Notes under the pieces: model-generated
Seen by the model: the letters and a program-made list of their open reading frames with translations, nothing else
The model's database searches: none
Told to the model about the DNA's origin: nothing
Program-made: the position numbers and the translations under genes
DNA from: Haloterrigena sp. H1
Lineage (GTDB): Archaea; Halobacteriota; Halobacteria; Halobacteriales; Natrialbaceae
Reading direction: 5' to 3'
NCBI RefSeq assembly: GCF_005938085.1
Contig: NZ_SMZK01000001.1
Span: 1,736,001-1,800,000, forward strand
DNA length: 64,000 bases
Part shown: positions 36,629-45,182 of the stretch, piece after piece
How the letters are laid out: every line of letters begins with the position of its first letter
Position numbering within the stretch: the first letter of the stretch is position 1

Positions 36629-37089
36629 CGACGGTCATCATGCGCACGACCGCGCGAGCGATCGTCCCGATCGTGCTGGTCGTCGCGATTTCGCTGTTCA
36701 TCGAGGGTCACAACCTCCCGGGTGGTGGGTTCATCGGCGGCGTGCTGACGACGACGGCGTTCGCGATCATCTACATGGGCTTTGGCCTCGACTTTCTGGA
36801 GCGAGGGATCCTCGGCCGCGACGTCGACCCCGGCAAGGAACCCTCGCGGGATCGGGTCGTCGTGGCCTACCGCCGGCTGTTTGCCTACGGCTTTGCGATC
36901 GCCGTCGTCAGTGGCCTCGCACCGCTTGCCTTCGGGCAGCCGTTTCTCACGCAGACGTTCGTCATGCTCGAGGGCGTGCCGATCTACGACCACCTCGAGG
37001 TCGCGAGCGCGATCGCGTTCGACTTCGGCGTCTACTGTGTCGTCGTCGGTGGCCTGCTCACGATCCTCTCGGTGGTGGGTGCCGAATGA
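36625..37089 (+). CDS. mrpB: Mrp antiporter subunit B
   Basis: A 154-residue MnhB-family protein with four helices. The start TTVIMRTTARAIVPIVLVVAISLFIEGHNLPGGGFIGG is diagnostic (GHNxPGGGFIGG). The subunit is part of the membrane arm with MrpA. ATGA overlaps link it to mrpA upstream (36625-36628) and to mrpC downstream (37086-37089). Confidence 0.95.
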   Translation: MTTVIMRTTARAIVPIVLVVAISLFIEGHNLPGGGFIGGVLTTTAFAIIYMGFGLDFLERGILGRDVDPGKEPSRDRVVVAYRRLFAYGFAIAVVSGLAPLAFGQPFLTQTFVMLEGVPIYDHLEVASAIAFDFGVYCVVVGGLLTILSVVGAE

Positions 37090-37439
37090 CAGCAGTCGTC
37101 CTCGCGGCTGCGATCGGTGCGCTGTTCGCCCTCGGGACCTTCCTGCTCTTGCAGCGGGACCTGATCCGGGTCGTCTGGGGGCTGGCAATCATCAGCCAGG
37201 CTGCGAACATCTACCTGCTGGCGATGGGCGGGATCGCGCCGGCAGTCGCCGACTCGGTGCCGATCCTCGCCGGCCACGGCGGGGGCGCTCCGCAGACGGC
37301 CGATCCGGTGGTGCAGGCACTCGTGTTGACCGCCATCGTCATCGGCTTCGGCATGACCGCGTTCGCGCTCGTGCTGTCGTATCGGGTCTACGAAGAACAT
37401 GGGACGTTAGACGTGACGGAACTCGGTGATCGACGATGA
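37086..37439 (+). CDS. mrpC: Mrp antiporter subunit C (NuoK-like)
   Basis: A 117-residue three-helix subunit homologous to NuoK of complex I. LIRVVWGLAIISQAANIYLLAMGG is the MnhC hallmark segment, and DPVVQALVLTAIVIGFGMTAFALVLSYR forms the third helix. It sits between MrpA and MrpD in the assembled complex. ATGA overlaps on both sides. Confidence 0.95.
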   Translation: MTAVVLAAAIGALFALGTFLLLQRDLIRVVWGLAIISQAANIYLLAMGGIAPAVADSVPILAGHGGGAPQTADPVVQALVLTAIVIGFGMTAFALVLSYRVYEEHGTLDVTELGDRR

Positions 37440-39085
37440 CTGCGACGCCCATTGGAACCGACTCACAGCTCGTGATCGCGCCGATGTTGATCGTCCTCGC
37501 TGCGGCCACAGCCACGCTGTTGCTCGGCCGCTATCCGCGGGCTCGAGCCGCGGTGAGCCTGGCCAGCAGCATCGCCTACGCGGCCGCAGTGGCGGCGATC
37601 GACTGGTACATCGTCCTCGCGCCGGACGCGCCGGGGATCGCGACCTACCAGGTCGGCGGCTGGCCGGCCCCTTTCGGAATTACGCTGGTCGCTGACGGCC
37701 TGTCGGCGTTCATGCTAACGATGGTCGCGATCCTCGGCGTCGCGTCGCTTGTCTTCTCGACCCGCCACCTCCCCGGCGGCGAGGAACGCAGTTACTACTT
37801 CCCGCTGTTTCACTTCCTCGCGCTGGGCGTGACCGGCGCGTTCCTCACCGGCGACCTGTTCAATCTCTTCGTCTGGTTCGAGGTGATGCTGATGGCCAGT
37901 TACGTCTTCGTCGCCTACAGCGGCGGCCCCCAGCACACCCGCGCCGCGTTCTGGTACGTTACACTCAATCTCGTCGGCAGCGCCGTCTTCCTGCTGGGTG
38001 TCGGCGGGATCTACGCGACCACGGGGACGCTCAACATGGCCGACCTCGCCCAACGGCTCGCCGAACCGGCAGCCTACGGCCTCGAGCCGGCTCCGGTCGT
38101 CGGGCTGTTTGCCCTACTCTTGTCGGTGTTCGCGCTCAAGGCGGGGCTGGTTCCCTTCCAGTTCTGGATTCCGACGGCCTACCGGGCCGCACCGCCACAG
38201 GTCACCGCCTTGCTCGCCGGCGCGACCAAGAAGGTCGGTATCTACGCGATCATTCGGCTCTCCTTTACCGTCTTCGCCGGGGCAGAGGTCGGCGTCGACC
38301 TCTCGCTTCCAGGGGTGACGATCGCTGGCGATTCGCCGCTGCCATTCATCGGCGCGGCGCTGTTCGTGATGGCCACTGCCAGCATCCTCGTCGGCGGGAT
38401 CGGTGCTGTCGGGCGGGACTCGCTCGAGGGTGTCTTCGCCTACTCGAGCATCGGCCAGGTCGGCTTCATCGCGATGCCGGTCGCGATCGCGACGACGGCG
38501 ACGGCGCCGGGTCTGCGCAAGCTGGCGCTCGTCGCCGCGTTAGTCTACGCCCTCAATCACACGCTGGCGAAGGGGCTGCTCTTCCTGTCGGTCGGCACCG
38601 TCAGGGCAGCGACGGGGACGAGCCAATTTGCCGAGCTCGGAGGGCTAGCGAAACGATCGCCGCCGCTTGCGGTCGCGGTGTTCGTCGCCTCGCTCGCACT
38701 GGTCGGGATTCCGCCGCTGTCGGGCTTTTTCGGCAAGTTTCTCGTCTTCGACGCCGCGGCTCGAGCCCGCGCCGGCCCCGTCCTCGTCGTCTTGCTCGTC
38801 GGCTCGCTGTTGACGATCGCCTACACGACCCGCGCGTGGAATCGAAGCTTCTGGGGGGCACAGACCGACGCCGTGGAAACAGCATCGATCGATTCGGTGC
38901 AGGTGGCCGTCCTCGCGGTCCTCGCGGTGACGATCGTCGCAGTCGGCGTCGGCTTCGAGTTCGTCTACGAGTTCGCGGAGATCGCGGCCGACGCAGCCGT
39001 CGACACCGACGGCTACGTGGACGCCGTTGATCCACAGGACGTCAGCGAGGTCATCGACGCAAGCGCGAACGGAGGTGATCACTAA
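37436..39085 (+). CDS. mrpD: Mrp antiporter subunit D (NuoN/M-like)
   Basis: A 549-residue Proton_antipo subunit. Key segments are FNLFVWFEVMLMASYVFVAYSG with the conserved Glu, FALKAGLVPFQFWIPTAYRAAPPQVTALLAGATKKVGIYAI with the Lys-containing helices, and LNHTLAKGLLFLSVG. The C-terminal tail is acidic and extends past the last helix. It pairs with MrpA for ion translocation. mrpE begins in the stop codon (TAATG). Confidence 0.95.
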   Translation: MTATPIGTDSQLVIAPMLIVLAAATATLLLGRYPRARAAVSLASSIAYAAAVAAIDWYIVLAPDAPGIATYQVGGWPAPFGITLVADGLSAFMLTMVAILGVASLVFSTRHLPGGEERSYYFPLFHFLALGVTGAFLTGDLFNLFVWFEVMLMASYVFVAYSGGPQHTRAAFWYVTLNLVGSAVFLLGVGGIYATTGTLNMADLAQRLAEPAAYGLEPAPVVGLFALLLSVFALKAGLVPFQFWIPTAYRAAPPQVTALLAGATKKVGIYAIIRLSFTVFAGAEVGVDLSLPGVTIAGDSPLPFIGAALFVMATASILVGGIGAVGRDSLEGVFAYSSIGQVGFIAMPVAIATTATAPGLRKLALVAALVYALNHTLAKGLLFLSVGTVRAATGTSQFAELGGLAKRSPPLAVAVFVASLALVGIPPLSGFFGKFLVFDAAARARAGPVLVVLLVGSLLTIAYTTRAWNRSFWGAQTDAVETASIDSVQVAVLAVLAVTIVAVGVGFEFVYEFAEIAADAAVDTDGYVDAVDPQDVSEVIDASANGGDH

Positions 39086-39690
39086 TGCGCGTGCGAACCT
39101 GGCCCGTCGTCGGCGTCGTCTTCGCCGTCCTGTGGGTGTTCGTCCGTGGGCTGCCGCTTACGCCCGTCTCGGTCGTCCGCGGCCTGCTCGCCGGCCTGCT
39201 CGTCGGGCTGCCGGTCGCGTTCGTCTTCCGGCGGCTCTACGGCAAAGACCTCGATCTCGGCCGTGTAATGGGAGCGCTGCCTTACGCCGGGCTCTATCTG
39301 GGTGCGTTCACGTGGGAGCTCCTCCGGGCGAACGTCGACGTCGCCTACCGGGTGCTCTCGCCGGGAATGCCGATCGAGCCCGAAGTGATCCTCGTCCCGC
39401 TGCGGGTCGAATCCGATCTCGCGATCACCATCATCGCCAACAGCATCACGATCACGCCCGGGACAGTGACGCTGGACTACGACGACGAGACCAACGCGTT
39501 GTACGTCCACGGCGTCAACGGCCGCGATCCAGAAGCGATCGCCGAACCGATTCGGACATGGGAAGACTACGCTCTCGAGCTGTTCAACGAAGCCGCATCA
39601 CCGTCCGATCCGCCGCCGGACATCGTCGTCTCCGGTGGGGAAAGAGACAGTACAACAGATCGCCAAGACGGAGGTGACGACGATGACTGA
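39085..39690 (+). CDS. mrpE: Mrp antiporter subunit E
   Basis: A 201-residue MnhE-family protein: two or three N-terminal helices, then a cytoplasmic domain with AITIIANSITITPGTVTLDYDDETNALYVHGVNG, the family signature. It carries a longer acidic tail than bacterial homologues (about 160 residues). The start overlaps mrpD by one base; the stop overlaps mrpF by 8 bp. Confidence 0.93.
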   Translation: MRVRTWPVVGVVFAVLWVFVRGLPLTPVSVVRGLLAGLLVGLPVAFVFRRLYGKDLDLGRVMGALPYAGLYLGAFTWELLRANVDVAYRVLSPGMPIEPEVILVPLRVESDLAITIIANSITITPGTVTLDYDDETNALYVHGVNGRDPEAIAEPIRTWEDYALELFNEAASPSDPPPDIVVSGGERDSTTDRQDGGDDDD

Positions 39691-39973
39691 AGCCGACCCG
39701 GCCGTCCTCGAGACGGCGATTCACGGCGCGTTGATCCTGGTCAGCGGTCTCTGTGTCCTCTGTGGCTACCGCGTGATTCGGGGGCCGACGAACCCGGATC
39801 GGGTGGTCGCACTGGACGCCATTGGGACGAACGTCGTCGCGGTTGCGGTGCTGTTCGCACTGCTGACCGGCCGGGGCCTCTTTATTACGGTGAGTCTCGT
39901 GCTCGCGATCATCGGCTTCATTGCGACCGTCGCCGTCGCCAAGTTCGTCACCGACGGCGAGGTGATCGAATGA
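39683..39973 (+). CDS. mrpF: Mrp antiporter subunit F
   Basis: A 96-residue three-helix subunit. CGYRVIRGPTNPDRVVALDAIG is the conserved MnhF region. I chose ATG 39683 (MTEADPAVLETAIHG) because a GGAGGTG precedes it by about 7 bp and it overlaps the mrpE stop; the earlier ATG adds a hydrophilic leader not seen in the family. Its stop overlaps mrpG (ATGA). Confidence 0.93.
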   Translation: MTEADPAVLETAIHGALILVSGLCVLCGYRVIRGPTNPDRVVALDAIGTNVVAVAVLFALLTGRGLFITVSLVLAIIGFIATVAVAKFVTDGEVIE

Positions 39974-40344
39974 TTCACACCGCCATCGTCATCGCACTGG
40001 TCGTCGTCGGGACCTTCTTCCTGACCGTCGGCACCATTGGCCTGCTACGCCTGCCGAACGTCTACAACCGGATGCACGCCACCAGTAAGCCGACGACGCT
40101 CGGTACCGCGGCGATTTTCCTCGCCGGTTTCGTCGAATTCGGTCCCGGCAGCGAGGGGTTGACCGCGCTCATCGGGATCGCCTTCCTCTTCCTGACCGTT
40201 CCCACCGGCTCGCACATGATCGCCCGCGCCGCCGAGCGCATCGGAGTCCCCTTCCTCGGGAGCGTCACCTGGCCCGACCCGAACGCGGTCGAACGACCCG
40301 GCGGTACCGAGCGGACTGACGATACCGAATCGAGCGACGATTGA
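39970..40344 (+). CDS. mrpG: Mrp antiporter subunit G
   Basis: A 124-residue PhaG/MnhG protein with three helices. GTIGLLRLPNVYNRMHATSKPTTLG is the family hallmark. It closes the seven-gene operon; a hydrophilic tail (DPNAVERPGGTERTDD...) follows the last helix. With all seven subunits in the canonical order, a functional Mrp complex is expected. Confidence 0.95.
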   Translation: MIHTAIVIALVVVGTFFLTVGTIGLLRLPNVYNRMHATSKPTTLGTAAIFLAGFVEFGPGSEGLTALIGIAFLFLTVPTGSHMIARAAERIGVPFLGSVTWPDPNAVERPGGTERTDDTESSDD

Positions 40345-40350
40345 GGGTTC

Positions 40351-40818
40351 TTAACGGTCGTACTCGAGGTCCTCCTCTCGCTCGTCTGTTCGCTCTTGAT
40401 CGCGTTTTCGAGCCCACTCCTGTGCCTCCTCGAGCGTCTCCGTACCCAGCAGTCGCTCGAGTTTCCGCTCGAACTGCTCATCGGTCAACTCGCCGGCGGC
40501 GTACCGTTCGCGAAGCGTCTCGAGGGCGTCGGCCGTAGAGTCCGCTGGCTCGGATGCTGCGTCCGTCTCGGCGGCGTCCGTCCCGAGGTAGTCGTCGACC
40601 CATTCGCGGCGATCGTCCTCGTCACCGAACAGGATCGCGACCAGCGGGACGACAGCGACGTAGCCGACGAGCAACGCCGCGAGCCACCAGTCCTGGCCGG
40701 TAAACATCGCGCCGAACCAAACCGCGGTCACGAGCAGCGACGTGATCCTGGTCGCGTTCTCGCGCAGCCGCGTCCACGGATCAGTCGCGTCGCGGTCACG
40801 CCTCTCGGTCACGTCCAT
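40351..40818 (-). CDS. SHOCT-domain membrane protein
   Basis: A 155-residue protein with two hydrophobic helices (ITSLLVTAVWFGAMFTG; WWLAALLVGYVAVVPLVAILFG), an acidic linker, and a C-terminal SHOCT motif (LETLRERYAAGELTDEQFERKLERLLG) followed by a charged coiled tail. SHOCT domains are small oligomerisation elements common in haloarchaeal membrane proteins. It is convergent with the Mrp operon (6-bp gap). Confidence 0.8.
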   Translation of the reverse strand: MDVTERRDRDATDPWTRLRENATRITSLLVTAVWFGAMFTGQDWWLAALLVGYVAVVPLVAILFGDEDDRREWVDDYLGTDAAETDAASEPADSTADALETLRERYAAGELTDEQFERKLERLLGTETLEEAQEWARKRDQERTDEREEDLEYDR

Positions 40819-40974
40819 GCGTACTCCTCAGACTACTGTCGGAAATACGTTATCGCTTCAAAAGCTAGAGGTATCCGGGGCTCGCTCGAGACGTGCCGGC
40901 TCTCGGAGTCACTGCCCGGTACTACACACCCGGTCGCAGGGTCACAGGGGTTCGTATCAATCGGCTCGAGTGAT

Positions 40975-41080
40975 ACTGTCGGACAGCAGTCAATACGAAG
41001 TCGGTCGCGCTGCTGCGGCCGTCACCGGTGGAGACGGCCGCGAATCCGCGACCGATCGTCACGTCGTTCTGTCCGGCAGT
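40975..41080. repeat. 106-bp nested imperfect palindrome after the histidine kinase
   Basis: Three registered stems share one centre near 41028: outer ACTGTCGGACAG (40975-40986) with CTGTCCGGCAGT (41069-41080; 11 of 12 pairs), middle GTCGGTCGCG (41000-41009) with CGCGACCGA (41047-41055), and inner GCGGCCGTC (41015-41023) with GACGGCCGC (41033-41041; 9 of 9). Internal loops are symmetric (13/13 and 5/5) and the apical loop is 9 nt. It lies 17 bp after the kinase stop and 156 bp before the SHOCT gene start. Confidence 0.7.
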
Positions 41081-41097
41081 ATGAGAAGGGGAGGCGG

Positions 41098-42300
41098 TCA
41101 GTACGAGCCGGATTGCGGTTTCGTGAGTGGGTCTTTGCCCGCCAACGGTCGCGGAATCGAGACCGTCAGGCTCGTTCCACGCTCCGTGACGGACACTTCG
41201 ACCGTGCCGCTGTGGCTCCTGATTATCCAGTCGACCATCCAGAGTCCAAGTCCGCTTCCGTGTACGAGGGGGGTTTCCTCGGCGTTCTGGAACACACGTC
41301 GTTCTTGATCCGAGAGTCCCGGGCCATCGTCGCTGATAGTGATCAGTATTCGCTCGGTCTCGGTCTTGACGGAAGCGATACATGTCGGATCGTCACCCGC
41401 GTGTTTCGCGGCGTTTTCGAGGAGTTCGTACAGGGCCGTTTCGATCGTCGGCAGCGCAAACACGGTCGCGTCCGCCGGCGCGTCCAGGGAAAACGTTGCA
41501 GCGGGATACGTGTCCTCCAACTCTGCGATGGCGTTTCGGAGCAATGACACCATCGAGATGTTCTCCATTCCGAATTCGGTACGGACGACCGTATCTACCT
41601 CGCGGGCTTTCTCGGTCAGTGTGAGCAGTTCGTCGATCGGTGCTGTGAGGTCCTCCTGATCAAACCGGGGATCTTCCAGCTGATCGGTGAGCATCTCGAT
41701 TCGTCCCCTGACAACGGTCATGTTGTTCCGGAGGTTGTGGCGGAGAATCCGACTGAAGAGATCGATGAGCTTGTTTCCGCGGGTGTATGCGAAGTCGTAT
41801 TGTTGGCGCTCGAGTTTACACTCTACCATCCGCACGAGTAGTTCGACGAACTGCCGTTCCGTCTCACTGAACGGCTCAGCACGGGCGCTCTCGGAAACGA
41901 AACAGAGTGTTCCGTACTGGTCACCGTCGACGGTAATCGGTACTCCCAGGTAACACCCCAGTTCGTGAGTTTCGAACGCGATATCGTCTTCCCAGCCTTG
42001 ACTCCGGATGTCGTGTAACTCGAGGGGGCCGTCTCGTTGGAACGTGTGTCGACAGAACGTCGTCTGTAAGTCGGCAACACGACCGACCGGAAACGATCCG
42101 TCGGACGGATCCGTGCTGGCGATGATTTCCCAGTGGTCGGTCTCAGTGGCGATGTTGGTGAGGTGGCCGTTTTCGAGGCCGAGATAGGAAGCACCGATCT
42201 CCATCGCTTGCTCTGCGATCGTTGTGGCCGGTAGCTCCCGGTCCATCAGGTCACACAGGTTACTGATGGGCTCGTCAGATTCGAGAAGTGACTGGGTCAT
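41098..42300 (-). CDS. GAF-domain sensor histidine kinase
   Basis: A 400-residue soluble kinase. A GAF sensor occupies about residues 20-165 (ending LVRMVECKLERQQYDFAY), then the dimerisation/phosphoacceptor helix LFSRILRHNLRNNMTVV with His188. The HATPase domain shows ELLENAAKHAGDD (N box), DDGPGL (G1) and GSGLGLW (G2). No receiver or membrane segment is present, so it senses an internal signal; this is a common haloarchaeal type that pairs with separately encoded receivers. The start is the ATG at 42300; an AT-rich ATATATAA lies near 42410. Confidence 0.9.
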   Translation of the reverse strand: MTQSLLESDEPISNLCDLMDRELPATTIAEQAMEIGASYLGLENGHLTNIATETDHWEIIASTDPSDGSFPVGRVADLQTTFCRHTFQRDGPLELHDIRSQGWEDDIAFETHELGCYLGVPITVDGDQYGTLCFVSESARAEPFSETERQFVELLVRMVECKLERQQYDFAYTRGNKLIDLFSRILRHNLRNNMTVVRGRIEMLTDQLEDPRFDQEDLTAPIDELLTLTEKAREVDTVVRTEFGMENISMVSLLRNAIAELEDTYPAATFSLDAPADATVFALPTIETALYELLENAAKHAGDDPTCIASVKTETERILITISDDGPGLSDQERRVFQNAEETPLVHGSGLGLWMVDWIIRSHSGTVEVSVTERGTSLTVSIPRPLAGKDPLTKPQSGSY

Positions 42301-42576
42301 CTCTCCGAGACAGTCCTCCCTCGAGAGAGCGGGACGACGCGCTTGTCGGGACGGGGCGACGGGAACACGGATCGTGCCATCTATATCCGGTGATGGGGAG
42401 AAGATGATATATAACCCTAGCCATCACGAACATCCAAATCTAATTAGCGAAAACGATGCCGACTGCGTATCGATGGCTCCCGCTACTCGGTATCTTACCG
42501 GGACTCTCTGGAGAAACCGGACGTTCAACGGAGCGCTGCCGCTGGCCACTCGAGCGGACGATAGAGAAGACGAGCC

Positions 42577-44715
42577 TTACGCGAGCGTCTCGCCGAGCGC
42601 CTCGAGTGCGGCCTCGCGAACCGCATCGCGTTCGCCGGGCAGGAACTCGACGTGGCCGTCGACACCGCCGACGACGCTGACGCCGCCGTGTGGCACGGCT
42701 TCGGCGATCGCGTCGCCGAGGTCGCGGACGTTCACGTCCGCGGTCGCGCGGACGTGAAGTTCGTCGTCGCCGACGCCGAGCGTGACGTAGGTGTCAGCCC
42801 GGTCGCGCTCGCTGCGGTGGAGCGCGTCCAGCAGCAGGATCGTCGTCGGGAAGTTGTACCGGTGGGTGAAGGCGTCCGTGTCGAGGACGGAGACGGTGAC
42901 GCCGTCGACGCCTTCCACGGTCAGGTTCTCGCGGGCCGTCTCGAGTTCGGTCTCGAGCTTGTCGCGGAACTGCTCGGAGACGTGGGCAGCGAGGTCGCCG
43001 TTCCGGGGTCGGTCCGAGTCCTCGCCATCGCCGAACAGCAGGTCGATGATGAGTTCGCGCTTGTCCTTGTAGGACTGATAGTAGGCCTCGAGCGCGACGG
43101 CTTCGCGGCGTTCGGAGACGCCGGTCTCGTCGTAGCCGGCTTCGCGGGCGAGCTCGAGGTATGCCTCGGGCGTCTCCTCCCAGTAGCTGACTGCGGGAAG
43201 GTGCTCGAGATCGTCGCGGACGTCGTCGTTGACGTGGGCAGCGACGTTGGTCGCGAGCGCGGTCGAGGTGACGTCAGAGACGTCAGCGCCGGCCAGCGAC
43301 GGGGCAACGGCGACGGAGACGGCGTCGGTGATCTCGCCGTCGGCACGGCTGTCGTCGATCACGAGCGCCTCGGCGTCGTACAGCGAGAGCAGGTCGTAGC
43401 CGTCGACGGATTCGACGGTCGAGCCGGCGTCGATCAGGACGACCAGCGGGAGCTGTTCGCCGTGGCGGTCGCGGGCCTCGAGCATCGAGGTAACGTCGTT
43501 GGTCGCGGCGTCCATGTCGTAGACGCGGCCGTCGAGCGGGCGACGCTCGAAGTAGTGGTACTCCGCGTCCTCGCGGGTGTGTTTCTCACGGATCAGCGGG
43601 AGGACGGCGCGTTCGATAGCGGCCCCGGCGACGTAGCCGTCGGCGGTCGCACCGTGGCGGACGACGACCGGTCGGGCCTCCATGACGGCGCGGCGGATCG
43701 CGGTCGCCGCGTCGGCGATGCCGTCTTCGACGGCTGCGACGGCGTCGTGGTCGGCCAGCGGCGCGACATCGTCGGGTCGTGCCTCGCGCTCGAGTGCGCT
43801 TTCGAGACGGTCGACGACGGTTTCGCGGGCCTCGCCCTCGAGGATATCGAGTGACTCGGTTTCGACCTGCAGGTCGCCGTTGTGGCGTTCGACCTCGCCT
43901 TCGAGGGCGACGATGTCCTCGAGTTCGACGGCGGGGTAGGCGCGAACGCCGGCTTCCTTGAAGGCCGCACACTCGACGGTCGCGGTTTCGTCGCGTAGTT
44001 CGAAGACAGTCGGGCCGCTCGTCTGGCGAACCCCGGTGATCTCGCCTTCGAGGCGGACGACGCTGCCGACCTGATTCTCGATGGCGTCGACGGTGGTCCG
44101 CTTGAGCGCGGGCTCCTCCTCGGCCTCGGTCTCGGCGTCGTCGGTCGTCGGCGTCGACGCGGCGGCGGTCTCGGTCGCGACGGACCCGCTACTCGAGACA
44201 GCCCCAGCCGGTTCCGCAGCGGCAGGCTCTGTTTCCTCAGTGGCGGCAGCCTGCAACTCGCCGGCTGCTGGCGACTCGTCGTCGCTCTCGTCGACCGTCT
44301 CCGCCGCGGTGTCGTCTTCACCCTCGTCTTCGAGGTCTTCGGGACGGTACTCGTCGTCGGCGGTCTCGATCAGGTGGCCGCGGAACTCGCGTTCGCGCTG
44401 GCGGATCGACCAGCCGAGGTCGACATTCCCGTTGTCCCGCACGTCGAGTACCTGGACGAACACTTCGTCGCCCGGTTCCCAGTCGAGACTTTCGAGCCGC
44501 TGGTCGAGTTCGCTTCTGTGCAACAGGCCGGTGACGTGATCTCCGATGTCGACGAAGACACCGAAGTCAGCGTAGCCGTCGACGGTTCCCCGGTAGTAAC
44601 GACCGGGTGTGAGTTGCGAGGCGGACGTGCCGCGAAATTCGAAAACGGCATCCTCCTCGTGACTCTCACAGATCTCGCCGTCAACGGGTGTGCCGCAGAT
44701 GATACAGTTACCCAT
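42577..44715 (-). CDS. Zinc-ribbon/S1/OB/DHH-like protein (RecJ-like, degenerate active site)
   Basis: A 712-residue multidomain protein. It has an N-terminal zinc ribbon (CIICGTPVDGEICESH), an S1 domain (residues 35-105, GTVDGYADFGVFVDIGDHVTGLLH), an acidic low-complexity linker, an OB fold (VGSVVRLEGEITGVRQTSGPTVFELRD), and a DHH/RecJ-like C-terminal half with a DHHA1-like end (VVGGVDGHVEFLPG). The first Asp of the DxDG motif reads Thr (HGATADGY), and the DHH triad position reads IDDSRAD. Catalysis is therefore doubtful; an architectural role like Cdc45/inactive RecJ homologues in replication is inference. Confidence 0.75.
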   Translation of the reverse strand: MGNCIICGTPVDGEICESHEEDAVFEFRGTSASQLTPGRYYRGTVDGYADFGVFVDIGDHVTGLLHRSELDQRLESLDWEPGDEVFVQVLDVRDNGNVDLGWSIRQREREFRGHLIETADDEYRPEDLEDEGEDDTAAETVDESDDESPAAGELQAAATEETEPAAAEPAGAVSSSGSVATETAAASTPTTDDAETEAEEEPALKRTTVDAIENQVGSVVRLEGEITGVRQTSGPTVFELRDETATVECAAFKEAGVRAYPAVELEDIVALEGEVERHNGDLQVETESLDILEGEARETVVDRLESALEREARPDDVAPLADHDAVAAVEDGIADAATAIRRAVMEARPVVVRHGATADGYVAGAAIERAVLPLIREKHTREDAEYHYFERRPLDGRVYDMDAATNDVTSMLEARDRHGEQLPLVVLIDAGSTVESVDGYDLLSLYDAEALVIDDSRADGEITDAVSVAVAPSLAGADVSDVTSTALATNVAAHVNDDVRDDLEHLPAVSYWEETPEAYLELAREAGYDETGVSERREAVALEAYYQSYKDKRELIIDLLFGDGEDSDRPRNGDLAAHVSEQFRDKLETELETARENLTVEGVDGVTVSVLDTDAFTHRYNFPTTILLLDALHRSERDRADTYVTLGVGDDELHVRATADVNVRDLGDAIAEAVPHGGVSVVGGVDGHVEFLPGERDAVREAALEALGETLA

Positions 44716-44806
44716 CTACTCGGACCAAAGCAGTTTCGCCCTAAAACGGTTGTCGAAATGCGTTCGTGCCACGAGCCACGGGCACAGCGGGGACACAGCG
44801 TCGCCG

Positions 44807-45070
44807 TCAGTCGAAAACGGCCGACTCGTCCTCGAGCGCGTCGATATCGTCCACGATTTTCTGAACGTCCTCTGGGAACAACGAAATCTGGATCTCGTTG
44901 TCGTCCTCGTCCTCGAAGACGAACTTGACGCGCTTGTCGCCGAACTCCCTGGCTTCGGCGGACTCGACGTCGAACATCTTCGCCGTCACTGCCTTGTTGT
45001 TCGGGCCGACGTTCTTGATCGCGCCGTCGTTCAACTCTACCATGAACTCCTCGAGCGTGAGTGCGAGCAT
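44807..45070 (-). CDS. Small acidic protein of unknown function
   Basis: An 87-residue protein from ATG 45070 (MLALTLEEFMVELNDGAIKNVGPNN). Alternating strands (KRVKFVFEDEDDNEIQISLF) and a C-terminal helix suggest a small alpha/beta fold; no cysteine and no membrane helix. It lies 91 bp upstream of the DHH-like gene on the same strand and could share its transcript. I do not recognise the family. Confidence 0.65.
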   Translation of the reverse strand: MLALTLEEFMVELNDGAIKNVGPNNKAVTAKMFDVESAEAREFGDKRVKFVFEDEDDNEIQISLFPEDVQKIVDDIDALEDESAVFD

Positions 45071-45147
45071 AGTCGCCGTACGAACCGGGGATACAAAACC
45101 ACACGGCATCGCCAGCGGGCGACGCGAACCGCGTCGACCCCGCCCAC

Positions 45148-45156
45148 TTTTATAAT
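45148..45156 (+). promoter_or_regulatory. Candidate TATA box of the UPF0173 gene
   Basis: TTTTATAAT is centred 31 bp before the ATG at 45183, in a strongly GC-rich surround; predicted leader about 5 bases. Confidence 0.55.
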
Positions 45157-45182
45157 GGGTTCGCACGAACACGTCACCTGCT

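Noticed and set aside
42652..43854. 400-codon plus-strand frame opposite the DHH-like gene
   Set aside because: Val/Asp/Gly-rich antisense shadow.
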